Numbered from the stretch's first letter, positions 1-10,334 are shown. The stretch is 64,000 nt of DNA from Lentinus brumalis (GCA_001792895.1 MARA01000011.1:1054001-1118000), one strand, 5' to 3'. Made by a program: numbers and translations. Notes: a model not told the origin generated them from the sequence alone.

Positions 1-609
1 GACAGGGGAGCAAGGACCGTGGCCAGGGCGGGATGGGTCATGCTGAATTGCGGCGGAGCGGCGGAAGACAGGGACGGGCTGCAAAAATGTGAACAACTCG
101 CGGTGAGGGAGATCGATAGGAGATGACATACATTGAAGCTGTCGAAGAGGCCGCAGGGGCATGCGCGCGCAACGCACGCCCACAGACACAGAGGGTCGTT
201 GGACCCCAGCGGTCGCGCGGCTCCAGCTACGAGGAATGAGTAAAATGGCCAACGAGCCCGCAGAGACTTGGGCGTACCGCGAAAAATCCCCCGCACCCAC
301 TGACCTCACATCCGCCACGCGATGTCTCCATGTTGCTGGACTGGTGTTGAAACCAGGGGTGCTCGCACTGGTGACACTGCTCATCAGGGCGAAGAGCAGT
401 CTGGAAATGAGGGGAAGGCGAGGGAGGTAAGTCATGAGGAGCGGGAGGCGGCGACGGACAACCATAAAAAAACTCACCTGCCGCTCGAGGTTGTTGTCCG
501 TGACCGCAAAGTACGCGCAAGGCCCGTGAGGGTCCGTCCGGCACTCCAGACTGTGGCAAACACCACGGGCAGGACACATGCCCAACATCGGGGGAGTAAA
601 CGCAGCCAT
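1..609 (-). CDS. Cysteine-rich basidiomycete protein of unknown function, 5' part (3' end beyond window)
   Basis: Start ATG at 609-607. Exons read on the minus strand 609-478, 400-278, 226-132 and 78-1; introns 401-477, 227-277 and 79-131 all have GT/AG ends and keep one frame open to the edge, giving about 140 residues. The protein carries spaced Cys/His pairs: a C-x2-C-x2-H-x-W-x2-H element, then G-G-C-x3-G-C-G-x-F, then R-W-G-x-T-x2-C-x-C-G. This spacing suggests a small zinc-binding module. Similar Cys/His-rich proteins of unknown role are common in agaricomycetes; I do not recognise a named family. The three consistent short introns are the main support that the model is real and transcribed. 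The remaining C-terminal part lies left of the window. Confidence 0.6.
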   Translation of the reverse strand, partial: MAAFTPPMLGMCPARGVCHSLECRTDPHGPCAYFAVTDNNLERQVSFFMVVRRRLPLLMTYLPRLPLISRLLFALMSSVTSASTPGFNTSPATWRHRVADVRSVGAGDFSRYAQVSAGSLAILLIPRSWSRATAGVQRPSVSVGVRCARMPLRPLRQLQCMSSPIDLPHRELFTFLQPVPVFRRSAAIQHDPSRPGHGPCSPV

Positions 610-948
610 GGGCGGTGGTACGAGATGACTGAATTGGCGAAGTAGGAGGTCGTGGGGAGGTGAATGGAGGATGAAGGGCAAAGACAAACACGAACCTGGT
701 GCCGCCTCCCAGCGAAAGCGCCTGGGCCTTCGGACTTGCATCGGCTTGACAGGTCCGGGTTATAATTGTAGAGCTGTCATGGATAGAGCATTGAGCCGTG
801 TGGATGGACGGCGAAACGGTCTTGGCGGCGAGAGTGGTGGTTGAACGAAACACGGTGGCTGTGTCCGAGGGAGAGAGAAACACTAAACGCTTGATTCTCA
901 GGCACACGCGAGCGCCTGGGGCGAGAAATCTCGCGAGACACCTTTCGT
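610..948. other. Intergenic stretch, no gene seen
   Basis: This is the upstream flank of the cysteine-rich gene. Open frames here overlap the flanking features or are short, and none resembles a known protein. A palindromic TCTCGCGAGA occurs near 929-938, just before the GCAA array begins. Confidence 0.5.
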
Positions 949-1158
949 TGCAAAGCTCTGCAAGCAGGCGGCACGGCAGCGCAAGCCGGTGCAAAGAGGA
1001 CCGTAAGGTGCGGTTTGGTGGCGTTGGAGGACTTCCCCTCTGAGGGGTGCTGCAAAGGGGCTGCAAAACACTGCAATGGGACGCAATCTGGATGCAAATG
1101 TAGGCAAATCACGGCAAATCATAGCAATTCTCCGCATGCGGTCGCAAGCGAGGGCAAA
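949..1158. repeat. GCAA array with 10-11-bp periodicity, possible transposon subterminal repeats
   Basis: GCAA (once GCAT, once GCAC) recurs at 950, 960, 971, 981 and 991, and after a break at 1052, 1063, 1073, 1083, 1094, 1104, 1114, 1124, 1134, 1144 and 1154. The intervening bases differ, so this is not a simple satellite; only the tetramer and its helical-turn spacing are kept. It lies just 3' of the minus-strand Ulp1-like gene. Short motifs repeated near element ends are known from CACTA-like and KDZ-like DNA transposons, where transposase binds them; that role here is inference. Confidence 0.6.
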
Positions 1159-1159
1159 C

Positions 1160-3380
1160 ATCCAAGTCATTTTATATTGTCCTATAACCCTCGTCATACC
1201 CTGGGGCTTCTTGTTTGCGTCGTGTATGGATGCGGCAATCTGCCGCTTGGGACACGACTGTTCGGCGAGGTCCGCATAGGGTCGCTTATTGGAAGAGGGA
1301 CTGGTAGAGTTGACAAGGACATCAGCAAGCTGCTTCTGCGGAGGGATGCGCTTGCCGGCACTGTCGCGCAACCCGCTTGCAATCTCTTCCTGGAGCACCT
1401 TCGCGCGATGTTTCGCCTGGCGCTCGTTCTGTGACGCCTTCTGCTTCTCTTCCGCACGCCGCGCCAACTCGGCCTCATACTCCGCCGTCTCCTCCAGGTT
1501 AGCGTGAGCCTGCTCAGTCGCCCTGTTGACCTGGTGCACCTTCTGCTCGGGCGTAGCCTTAGTTGGGAAGTACTTGAGCATCGCTACTTCTGCACCCTTC
1601 GCACTCTTCTCGAAAGCGCGACGAATGGCTGATGGCATGGAGACCTTCGAGTGCTTGCCAGTTTGGGCGGTAGATGTCGATGATAAGGGGGGATTAGGGG
1701 AAGAAGTCGTTGCAGAAGGAGGATCAATGCGTGGAGCGTTCGAGACTGACGACTACGAAGCTGACTTCACAGAGCGGCGGCCGAAGAAGGATGCAATCGA
1801 CTTCAAACTCTGGCGCTTTGAAGGGCGCACTGGCGGCGGCACCGCACTCGAAGCAAGTCCGCCTTGTGAGGTGACTGCGTCCACATCCATTGCGTCTCCA
1901 GATAATGACACGGATGACATAGACTCGTTGCTATCGTACGACATCTGGGACGAAGGCGGCCGAGACGAGGGCGGCTGGGAATCTGCGTATTCGGACAGTG
2001 GAAGAGCCACACTGGGAGATTCCGAAGGGGTGGGTGATGGGGTCCGGACGACAGTCTTCCCGTTCGAGGCTGCCGATTCATGTTCACAGGAATCAACAAT
2101 CTCCACGTCGGATGACTCCGTGCACATTGGAGTCGACGTGTACTGCACTGTGAACGGGAAGTCCGTGCGTGCATCATTCAAGCTCTGCACCGAAAGTCAG
2201 CATCATGATTGAGTCATCATTGATTAATACTCACATCGTCCAAGTCCAGATGCCGCCGTCCGACATCCAGCAAGACCTGCATGCGCAACCTGTCTGTTTC
2301 CTGAAGCGAAGAGCCAGCAAGCTTGTACTGCTCCGGTAACAGGTGGTGAGCCAGCGCATTCCAGCTTAGGATTCCGCAGGAATGTCCGTCTTTCTGATGA
2401 GTGATCGACAGAGAACCCAAACTGAATTCCGTCGCAGAATGACATCCTGTCCACCAGTTAATGGCATCACTGACCACCTCCGGAGCAGTCCCATCTCCAA
2501 GAGAGTCGCCGTACAAGATCTGCGATGTCTTGAAATCGACGATCAATGTAACCCAGTGAGTATTTTCCAGGTTGACCAGCAGGCCGAGTTTGTGACGCTT
2601 CCCGGTGGCCAGCAGATCACCAAGACTGCGCAGCCGCGCGAACACACGATCGTCTCGATAACGGGTCTTGTCATCCATGGAGGTGGCGTTCTTGAGGGCC
2701 TTCCAGAGGTAGGTGCTTTCCAGTTCGACCATGAGTCCTTCCGCATCGTGCATGAGGTTGATACGAAGTAGGTCGAGCATTTGATTTTCGTGGACATCAC
2801 TGAACCATGTACGAGACAGGTACCGGGACAGCGTAGTGACGGGCTCGCGATTGGATAGGCCCAATAGGTGGTCTGACCAGGGAAGGGACGATAGCAACAT
2901 GAGGACTTCATTCATGAGCAGGTGAGTCTCCTGAGACACCTTCGGTGTGTTTCTACGCTGCATGAGCCATTCCTCCGCCTTCGCCCATGCTCTGAACTGA
3001 CCACCATCTTCCCGTAGATGCACAACCTCCATCCAGTAGATGACTACCCACATTGGGAGCCGTAGTGCTGCTCCACCGGGCACATGCGATGCCAGGATGG
3101 AGCGCGACTTCGATGTGTGCGATAGGGGCTCACCGAGGCAACAAACAAGCTCCTTCACCTGCTCTGGATGAGGCACTGGTAGCCGTCGTATCTCGTCCGC
3201 ATCAATCACGGTGGGTTGGTCGCGGCTCAGGAACGCAGCGGGATTGATGACATCTGTCACCTTTGTGATGACCGGGAGGGGGAAGTGCAGGAAGCGGGGC
3301 ACCGAGAGCGAGGTTGCAGGAAGAAGTTGCGCAAGGAGGACTGGGGGAATGCGTAGACTGGCGGGTATGTTTGTCTCCAT
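1160..3380 (-). pseudogene. Ulp1-like cysteine protease (C48), KDZ-transposon-associated type, with in-frame stop
   Basis: Exon 1 (3380-2235, ATG at 3380) encodes about 380 residues ending in a Ulp1 catalytic core: an H-W-V-T-L-I-V-D segment (His), a Y-G-D-S-L-G segment (Asp) and D-G-H-S-C-G (Cys), as in SUMO/deneddylase-type proteases. A 50-nt intron (2185-2234) joins it in phase to a Ser/Pro-rich linker, which meets TAG at 1755-1753. The same frame stays open past this stop, through the linker and into a charged coiled-coil tail (about 1638-1200) typical of the C-terminus of KDZ-associated Ulp1 proteins. The stop therefore looks like a nonsense change that removes the tail; alternatively the gene now ends there. 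The protease half itself is intact. No transposase gene accompanies it in the window. Confidence 0.65.
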
Positions 3381-3639
3381 GGGGCCGTTTGAACGGTGTA
3401 GGAGGAGAGGTTGGACTCTTCATGCAGCGCAAAAGACGGCTGTCCACACTAAGTATGTACTTACTTGCCATTATGATGGCGATTACTTAGTGCTGATCAG
3501 TGATTCCGTATCATCCGCTTATATAACAACTTGCTTAGTAGACTTATGTAGCTAACTAATTTTGTAATTGTGGCTGTGGTCGAATTTTGTAGGCCGTCAC
3601 CGGTCACACGGTCGCAGAATTGGCATGTCACAGGTCACA
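3381..3639. other. Intergenic flank of the Ulp1-like gene
   Basis: AT-richer than its surroundings, with several ACTTA/TAAGT-like words in both orientations between 3450 and 3550. No gene or clear element end is visible. Confidence 0.4.
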
Positions 3640-3734
3640 CCCCTGGTCGAACCATTCCAAATGGTACAGTATCTGGGCTATATAGTACTATATTGGAAGC
3701 CGGATTTTCCCTGATGCAAGATTGAGGCCGTCGT

Positions 3735-4203
3735 GCATCAGTAATTCCCGATTTGTCTGAACGTCTGGCGCGCGGGCGCCTAGCTCCTTCAACCTCGACT
3801 TCGAGCATGCTGGTCTCAAAACTCACTCTAGCATCTTGACACTTCGCAGCAAGACACTAGAAGGCCGCTTCGACCCCTACCCTCAATTGCTGTTGAAACC
3901 TCTCCACCGGGGTGCCCCGGCACAGCCAAGAGTGCCGCACGGTGTCGAGCCCAATCCGGCAAGCGCACTCCGAAACTCTGGAAAGCAACCACCGAGGGAC
4001 GTGTTATGGAGGCTGAGGGAGGCTACAAAGTTGTCGAGCTATGGCTGCGGGACGATAGAAGGTATGCTCAGACGTCTCCAGACCGTCTGAACGTCTGGAG
4101 ATGTCTGAACTGTCTGCGACGTGTGAAAACATGTCTGACAGCGTCTGAAACGTCTGTATCAGACGTTTCAGACGCCATCAGATAAATCTGGAATTACTGA
4201 TGC
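3735..4203. mobile_element. Short non-autonomous TIR element (MITE-like) with GTCTG subterminal repeats
   Basis: The ends 3735-3759 and 4179-4203 are inverted repeats of about 25 bp with 2-3 mismatches. Inside the right end, GTCTG recurs every 8-12 bp at 4085, 4093, 4103, 4112, 4133, 4143 and 4152, then in inverse orientation at 4160 and 4169; two more copies lie in the left end at 3755 and 3763. No open frame suggests a transposase. I could not define a target-site duplication, so the superfamily is open. It interrupts the aldo-keto reductase remnant. Confidence 0.6.
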
Positions 4204-4217
4204 GCAGAAGCACAACC

Positions 4218-4560
4218 AGGACCCCCGACAATAGCACCAAAATGCCTCATACACCATCCGGACAAAATTGGTCGTCCGGGAGGGCCTATGCCTGATAATT
4301 GTCCGGACAAAACGCGAAAATGTCCGCATGCCTGATACAAAAATCCGGACAAATTGAGGCTGCTGGAGGAGGAGCGCTCGTGAGAGCGCCCGATTTTGAG
4401 CGCTTTTTAGAGGTTACCCCCCTATTTTTGAGCGAAAATGGGCCGAAGGCCTGATAAAGTCCGGACATTTGGGCCTCCGGAGGAGGCCCGATACAACGGA
4501 CAAATTGGCCGAAATTCTGGAGGTTTGTATCAGGCCTAAACCGCCATTGTCGGGGGTCCT
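4218..4560. mobile_element. 343-bp MITE with 8-bp target-site duplication
   Basis: The ends are inverted repeats of about 17 bp starting AGGACCCCCGACAAT, with one mismatch. The 8-bp sequence GCACAACC occurs immediately outside both ends (4210-4217 and 4561-4568). Removing the element and one copy restores the aldo-keto reductase frame at this point. Internally, TCCGGACAAA/T words recur near 4257, 4300, 4345 and 4459, along with GCCTGATA-like words. An 8-bp duplication fits hAT or KDZ superfamilies; terminal bases do not settle which. Confidence 0.85.
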
Positions 4561-4792
4561 GCACAACCTCACCCTGGGCGAGATCGCCCTTCGCTGGATC
4601 TCGCACCACAGCCTCATGAAGCGCGAGTATGGCGACTCGGTGATTATCGGCGCGTCGAGCACGAAGCACATCGAGCAGAACCTCATCGACCTCGAGAAGG
4701 GCCCGTTGCGTGAGTTGTACTAGCCATGTTCTGCTGTTGAACAACAGGCTGATGTGCATTTGTCCCGTGTAGCTGAGGAGGTGGTCAAGGCC

Positions 4793-6846
4793 ATCGGGAA
4801 AAACCTCCCTTGCAAATTGTCGCTAATGAGCACAATTTGACAGACATCAGCAGCTACTCCGCTACTGACTGACACACTGTTGCAAAATAGTGCTAAAGGG
4901 CCGGCATGTGAGTGCATTCCCCAGGAGGATGGTCTGATTAGTACTAATGACGCAACCCCATATTGACATAAGAGCACTACCACGCCCGGGACGGAGGAAG
5001 TATGTTATAGATAGTATCATATGACATATGCGGTACATGCACGACATCAGATCTCAACAAACATCGCCTGCAAGACCTTCACATGCCCATCTGGTCTCTT
5101 GCAGTCAGGACCGGCGCGGTCTGCGATATCACCCTTCCTTCTTGTTCAATAGGCCTGGGCAAGAGGCCGCCGTCGCTCTTGCGTTGCGAGTGGCCGAACC
5201 CGCTCGTCCACGACAAGGCTCGCGAGGCGCGATAGCCGCTGGAAACCCTTCACCGTGTCACAGCCTGTCGAAGTCGAACCGAACACATGTCCGCGGGCTC
5301 GGGAGCACCGCAACTTCGCTGCATGAGCACGACCCGCGTGTCGTACTCTACACCGTACCATCCGTCTCCATAGCCCACTGTTGCCGGCAGACGCTGTCGC
5401 AGCCATTCATATGCGCTAGGTGAGACTTACCTGCAATTTTGCACATTCACTCCAGTCCCCTACATCCGTCTAGGTCTTATTCTCGAGTGGTTGGTATTTG
5501 CTTGTCGGCCGTCATGAGCGCAGAGAAGCCAGCTCCAACAGACGGGAGCTCTGAGCACGCTGATACATTGCTGCTGATGTTGCATAGGGTTCCTATAGGC
5601 AGCAACACAGCTAGAGAAGGTACAAAGAGGATCAGGGAGGACGAGGACGAGAGCAAGAGCAGAGCGAGGTTCGAGAACAGGAACAGTGGCAAACAGTGGA
5701 GACATGACGTCATCACTATTTGTCTTCCGGGAAATCCCGACGTCCACGTGCATATAAACACCGTCGTGACTCATCTCGCCCTTCATGCCTTCTCCCGGTT
5801 GTCCCCTCCCCCTCCTTGTCGCTGTTACTCTCTCAGCTGCCTCCCTGTCCGCAGCTTCCGCATTCCGCCATCCCGCGCTGCTGGATGCAGCTTCTCCTGT
5901 GCCTTCTCATCAAGTCGCGCAGAGACCGTCACCTGGGACCTGGATGAGAGGCCGAGGAAGTGCCCGCGTCTTCTCGCCCACGGTTTGCCCTCTATCCGCG
6001 TAAGTGCTGCATCTCCGCGTGCTTGCTTGTTCTCATTTCAGTGCCACATTATAAGCCTCCGAAAGCTTTGGAGTCGTAGAGCACTCGGTTCGTGCGCTGC
6101 TGCTATGCAGTTGCCTTTGAATCACGGTAAGCATCTTGATTATCTCATCGCAACATTGCCCGTGGCTCCCTCTGTCCTCGCACTTTCAGCTCTGCCTTTG
6201 CCCTCACCCTCACCCCCTACCACATATCATTCACGCAACGTCTACTCTCATCACCGTCGTCATCTGGGCACCGCCTCACTCTTGCTCCCTTGCCGCCCAA
6301 TTCGCCCGCCCTTGCTGTCATGACGCCTTCGCTCCCACCCTCGCTCTCGTTCTTGCCCTTGCCGCCCCCTCGCTCCCGCCATCGTCAACGCCCCGCCATC
6401 GCTCTGACTTCTAGCCTCGCCACACTGAGCGCATTTTCGTCCGTCCTCGTCCTGACTCGTTCTAGAGGTCTTGTGCTTGATCAATGTTGGGCACCTCGGG
6501 CTCGCCCCTCCATTTGTATCGTACTAGACAATGTTTACGTTACTGTAGTCGATTCCCCTGTACTTAGTTACGTCCACCTTCAAGTCAATGGAACTTTCAA
6601 TCAATTCTAACTGCGTGATACTCGACTCGAAATGTGATAAGCAGCTCCAGCAGCAGCATAATGTGCGGACAATGAGCTCATAATCACGTCTCATATACCG
6701 CTATTTTGTCGCAAAAATGTTGCTAAACTGCTCCGTTAGCACACCACGTTGCCGATTTGCGCTCATCTGCCAAAGCCTACAAATTAGCGCAATTTGTGCT
6801 CATTAGCGATAAATGGCGCAAATTGGCTGGGGAGGTTTTTCCTGAT
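4793..6846. mobile_element. 2.05-kb non-autonomous TIR transposon in the last exon of the reductase pseudogene
   Basis: The left end (4793-4809) and right end (6830-6846) are 17-bp inverted repeats with one mismatch (ATCRGGAAAAACCTCCC). GGCC flanks both sides (4789-4792 and 6847-6850), and the reductase frame reads from AAGGCC directly to CTCGAC when the element is removed, so GGCC is a probable 4-bp duplication. Related subterminal words (TCGCTAATGAGCACAA and TTGC/AAA variants) occur inside both ends in opposite orientation (about 4818-4890 and 6705-6815). The interior has long but pyrimidine-rich, low-complexity frames (about 5440-6480) with no transposase motifs. It is probably mobilised by an element elsewhere in the genome. 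Confidence 0.8.
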
Positions 6847-6904
6847 GGCCCTCGACGAAGCGTGGCTGTCTGTGAAGCCGTATGCGGCGAACTACTTCCA
6901 CTGA

Positions 6905-7307
6905 GTGGTGCGACAGTGATACCTGCCACAAGGCAGCGGTCTCCGTGTTTCCAAGACATCATTGTCCTTACTCCTGTTCCCTGTCGGAACGTTAGAGTAT
7001 CGCGGTCGAGCAGACGAGCGGGACGACGATCCTGGGTGCTATGTACGGGCGTGTTTGTCGTTTGAGTCAATTTTGATCCGCAATGTCTGGTTCCACAGTT
7101 TGATTGCACTCTCCACTGTTCATTGCAGTCCGATCGGAATAAGTAAGTAGTATAAGTATGAAACAAGGGGGAAGATGTGAGAACATGCAGGGATATGTGG
7201 GACGGCAACATTAGCAGACGGCAATGTATCGAGGAAGGTCTATATCATCATCAGACGAGCTCGGTGCACCTGTCAGACCTTTCGAGACAGTGTGACCTTC
7301 AGTGATT
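6905..7307. other. Intergenic stretch, no gene seen
   Basis: This follows the reductase pseudogene stop. It has a few short frames on both strands and no recognised domain or clear repeat. Confidence 0.4.
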
Positions 7308-7400
7308 AAACTTTCGTTCGCACATTCGGACAGGCACTGTCGCTCGACGGGCACCGTGCCAAGTTTGAAGAGAACCTCTACAATCAACCCAGTATATCGA
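7308..7400 (+). pseudogene. Fragment of a DUF2235 hydrolase gene
   Basis: About 27 codons on the plus strand match the segment of the neighbouring DUF2235 proteins that reads R-T-F-x-x-A-L-S-L-D-x-x-R-A-K-F, including the following Asn/Tyr-rich residues. An in-frame TAA precedes it and no other part of the gene is adjacent. It is therefore a relic of a further copy, in the opposite orientation to the intact gene that starts 65 bp downstream. Confidence 0.65.
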
Positions 7401-7465
7401 CAACAATGGAATGCGAAAATGAACATGGCTGAATAGTGGACATAAGTACGCGCCTCAAATTTCAG

Positions 7466-9435
7466 TCAACCCAAACCGGCTCGTGCGCCCAATCTGCAGC
7501 CGCCTTCGGGGCATAGGGGCCGTGTCTCCAGTCCTCCAAGCCGCACGCCGTCATGCGCATCTTGACACTCCGGTGAACGTAGAACGGTTTGTCGGTTCTG
7601 GGAACATCCCGCCCGCGTCCCAAGTTCGGCCTAGTAGAGCAACGCCAGTCAGCGAATCAGGTTACTATGTTGGATGGTCGCATGCACGTACCACAACACG
7701 CTCCCATCTTCTGCACGAGTCGGGAACCACTCGAGCGGCCACCACTTGTACCACTTAATCGCGAGCTGGTCGTACAGGTCCGCGAGAGCATCATGCACCT
7801 CGTGCATCTCCTCCGTCCAGTCCGGGGCTGGCGCAATGTCGGCGCGCAGGTGATGCACCTCCGGCTCGATGCCCTCGGGGCGCTTCGGCACGTTTAGCGT
7901 GGCCGGGTCGAGCCCGATGTGCTTGAATAACTCTGCGTGGAAGCGGATGCCTGTGTTTGCCTTGAAGCACTCGCGGACCATCCACCGAAGCGGTATGCGC
8001 GCGAGCTTGAAGGTGGTGCTGTCTGCGACGCTACCTCCTCCGATATCTGCACCACAGCCGCGTCAGTGTCTACGCCCGACTGTCACCAGCGGAAATGGCA
8101 GACTTACCGCAGTGGCACCCTGCGAACCACACTTCCAACGAGTCAGTCTTTCCGTGCGCGTGCGATCCCGCATGGTCCTTGCAAAATTGGTCCCCGCTCG
8201 CAGACCGACGGGGCTTGCCGTATATCTGAGCTAAGAGAGGTTCCAATTCGTGCGCGAATGCCCATGTCGTGTCGCCCTTCGGCATGTCACCCGGGTTGAT
8301 GCCATGCACATCCTCAGGGGGAGTGTAGCGGTAGAGCGCAGGCTTGAAGCGCACACGGCGCTCATCGAGCGCGAGGGCGTGTCGGAAGACCCGGATCGCA
8401 TCGTTGGACTTCACGAATGGGAGCGAGGAGTGAGGGATCACACCGACGGAGCCGACGGTGTCCCTAGGGGTCGCGGGTGAGGTTTGACGGAGCTCCAGAT
8501 GATCGGCGATACGTACCATACTCCGATGAAGTCAATGCTGACATCGATGCAGAACGCCTTCTTGAAATTGTTTGATTGGACCCATCCCGCGTCGTCATCC
8601 ATGGTGTACATTTTGTACGCGAAGGGCACCTGCTGGTGATTGCATGGCGGAAGGAGGCCGACCTACAAAGGCAAACCAGCAATCAATGCCTTCGCCGCCG
8701 AGTAATACGATAGCGAGCCACGAACCTTGTGCAGCATTCCAGCAAGTGCGCGGGCCGTGTACGCACCTCGAGAGAAGCCGAACAGACTGATCTTGTCGCC
8801 AGCTTGATCTGTGCCGGAGACGTCAAGGCTGTCAGTCTCTAGACATGGACGACGGACACGCACAATTCTGCATCAAGAATTCGTATCCGCCTGGTGGAAG
8901 CAATGAGGATGGAGACCTTGGCTAACATAAGATGCACGTACCCATGACATGGGCATCCAAATCCCAAGCAACCGCCTCGTCAAGTATCTTGTCTATCTTC
9001 GCCTTTATCCCGTTCACGCTTTGCGTGTTCGAGAGGTACGTTCCGATCCCAGGCTGACCAGCGCATGGACTTCAGCATCAAGTTCTAGAGAGTATACTTG
9101 CCAGAGCGGAAATACAAACCTGATAGTAGACCATCTGTTCGTTCCGGTCGTCTTTCTTGAGCATGCTGAACAAGCCGACTACATTCGAGTTCTGGCGCAA
9201 CGATAGTCAGACAAACAAAGAACGCATCGCCTCTTGAACGTACGTCTGCATCGAAAGAATCGCCAGTGCCATCGAAGCATAGGACGAGGGTCCTCGCTGG
9301 TCGCGCAGCAGCAGCAGGTAATGAGAATGAAGCATAGCCACTAGAGGACGCGAGGGTCGGAGTCGAAGGTAGGCTCTCGATCGCGGCGCTGCTCAGAGCC
9401 GTCGGGGAGTCGCTGCTGGTAGATGTTGGCTGCAT
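7466..9435 (-). CDS. DUF2235 alpha/beta-hydrolase (Tle1-like lipase fold), copy 1
   Basis: Start ATG at 9435, stop TGA at 7468-7466, about 525 residues after removing some seven introns of 50-70 nt. Domain features in order: [14 protein letters not shown] near residue 50, the nucleophile elbow [11 protein letters not shown], an F-I-G-V-W-D-T-V Asp strand, F-R-H-A-L-A-L-D-E-R-R, and W-F-A-G-C-H-C-D-I-G-G-G formed across an intron. These are the family signatures of PF09994, which includes bacterial Tle1 phospholipase effectors. Ser and Asp are the likely catalytic residues; the His is probably that of the CHCDIGGG element. No signal peptide or membrane segment is evident, so a cytosolic enzyme acting on lipid or another ester is inferred. 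The closest relative in the window is copy 4 at 32002. Confidence 0.87.
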
Positions 9436-10334
9436 GAGTGGTACGGTGGAATGGAGTGCGTTCGTCAGTCTTGTGAGAGGTACCGCTCAATCCAAGGTGT
9501 CTTCAGTCTGCTGCCTAGAAACACAGCGGTGTAAGGATGATCAGGAGAACGGCCGTAGGGCAAGCAAGGGTACCTCGCCTCTTATGCTCCCTCTGGCGCC
9601 GCTCTGGACCGGACGATGCAGCAGGATTGCCATCGCAGGCGTCGGAGACAGCAGCGGATCGACCGCAAGTGTGCGAAGACAAGCCACGTTCGCTGTCCAG
9701 GATCGAATGCCGCAAGACTTGGCTGCGAACGGGAAGCCCTGTCCCTGGTTCGCCGACGTCTCATGTCAGTGAAGTCCGCGAACTTCGTAGCGAGAGCTCA
9801 CTCTTGGGTATGCGGTGCGTGCATCGCTAATGGGTGCTGGAAAGTGCCAGTTTCGACAGCATACAGCGCCGGACTATGGAACCGGGATGCGAATCCGCCG
9901 GTGGATGTGAGGCAGGGGCCCGAAAGGTACTGGCATGAAACCAGCGCTCCGGTCAGGGCTCCGTTAGGCGGTTTCTTGAGGTGCATAAATCGGTATGTAG
10001 ACAGAGCGCTGCGGGATCACATACTTAGTGCATGTCCTGAAGGACCGGACCTGGATCTGGATCATGTAGGGTAAGACTGCAGCGGCCAGGTTCACTCAAC
10101 GTGTCAACGTAAGTTCACTGAGGCGCTCATCGCGGGTGAGGATCTCGAGGTCGGACGCCCGGAGGTTCTACCAGTGTTCCTGCAATCACGATGAGATGCG
10201 ACAGTGCGTTACAAATGACGACAAGAACGACAGCGCTGCGCAGGGACAAGACGGAAGGAAGAGACATCGATCAACACAGCACGAAAGCGTACATGCAAGG
10301 GAAAGCGCACTGCGACACTGACAAACGTGAGTTC
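9436..10334 (-). promoter_or_regulatory. Upstream region of DUF2235 copy 1, similar to that of copy 4
   Basis: Most of about 9480-9780, read on the minus strand, aligns with 31490-31800 read on the plus strand, including long nearly identical words (for example in 9530-9560 and 9600-9720). The position corresponding to the TATA box of copy 4 reads CATAAGAG here, so the core promoter may be weaker. The rest, to 10334, shows no gene. Confidence 0.65.

Larger units (their letters stand above)
3640..6904 (+). pseudogene. Aldo-keto reductase (AKR7-like) 3' remnant, split by three transposable elements
   Basis: Coding remnants can be joined across the insertions. About 3640-3734 resembles the segment before the conserved Tyr-Trp of AKR7-type reductases, with frame breaks. 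4182-4209 plus 4569-4714 encode a stretch with A-L-R-W-I-S-H-H-S-L and G-D-S-V-I-I-G-A-S-S, the NADPH-binding C-terminal part of the family, then E-Q-N-L-I-D-L-E-K-G-P-L. A splice donor follows at about 4715 and the intron ends with TAG at 4770-4772; the next exon (P-E-E-V-V-K-A) runs into an element at 4793. The last 18 or so codons resume beyond it at 6851 and end at TGA 6902-6904. The 5' two-thirds of the gene is absent. AKR7 enzymes reduce aldehydes and ketones. This copy cannot make an enzyme. Confidence 0.75.

Noticed and set aside
227..1066. A single 279-residue minus-strand frame
   Set aside because: It reads through two introns of the cysteine-rich gene and through the GCAA array; the spliced model explains its conserved parts.
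5439..6484. Long overlapping open frames inside the 2-kb TIR element as possible transposase
   Set aside because: They are pyrimidine-strand composition effects (Pro/Ser/Leu-rich on one strand, Arg/Gly-rich on the other) with no catalytic DDE or zinc motifs.
9580..9780. Arg-rich frame conserved between 9616-9780 and 31473-31709 as a coding gene
   Set aside because: The similarity extends through non-coding promoter sequence in both places and is better explained by duplication of the hydrolase upstream region.
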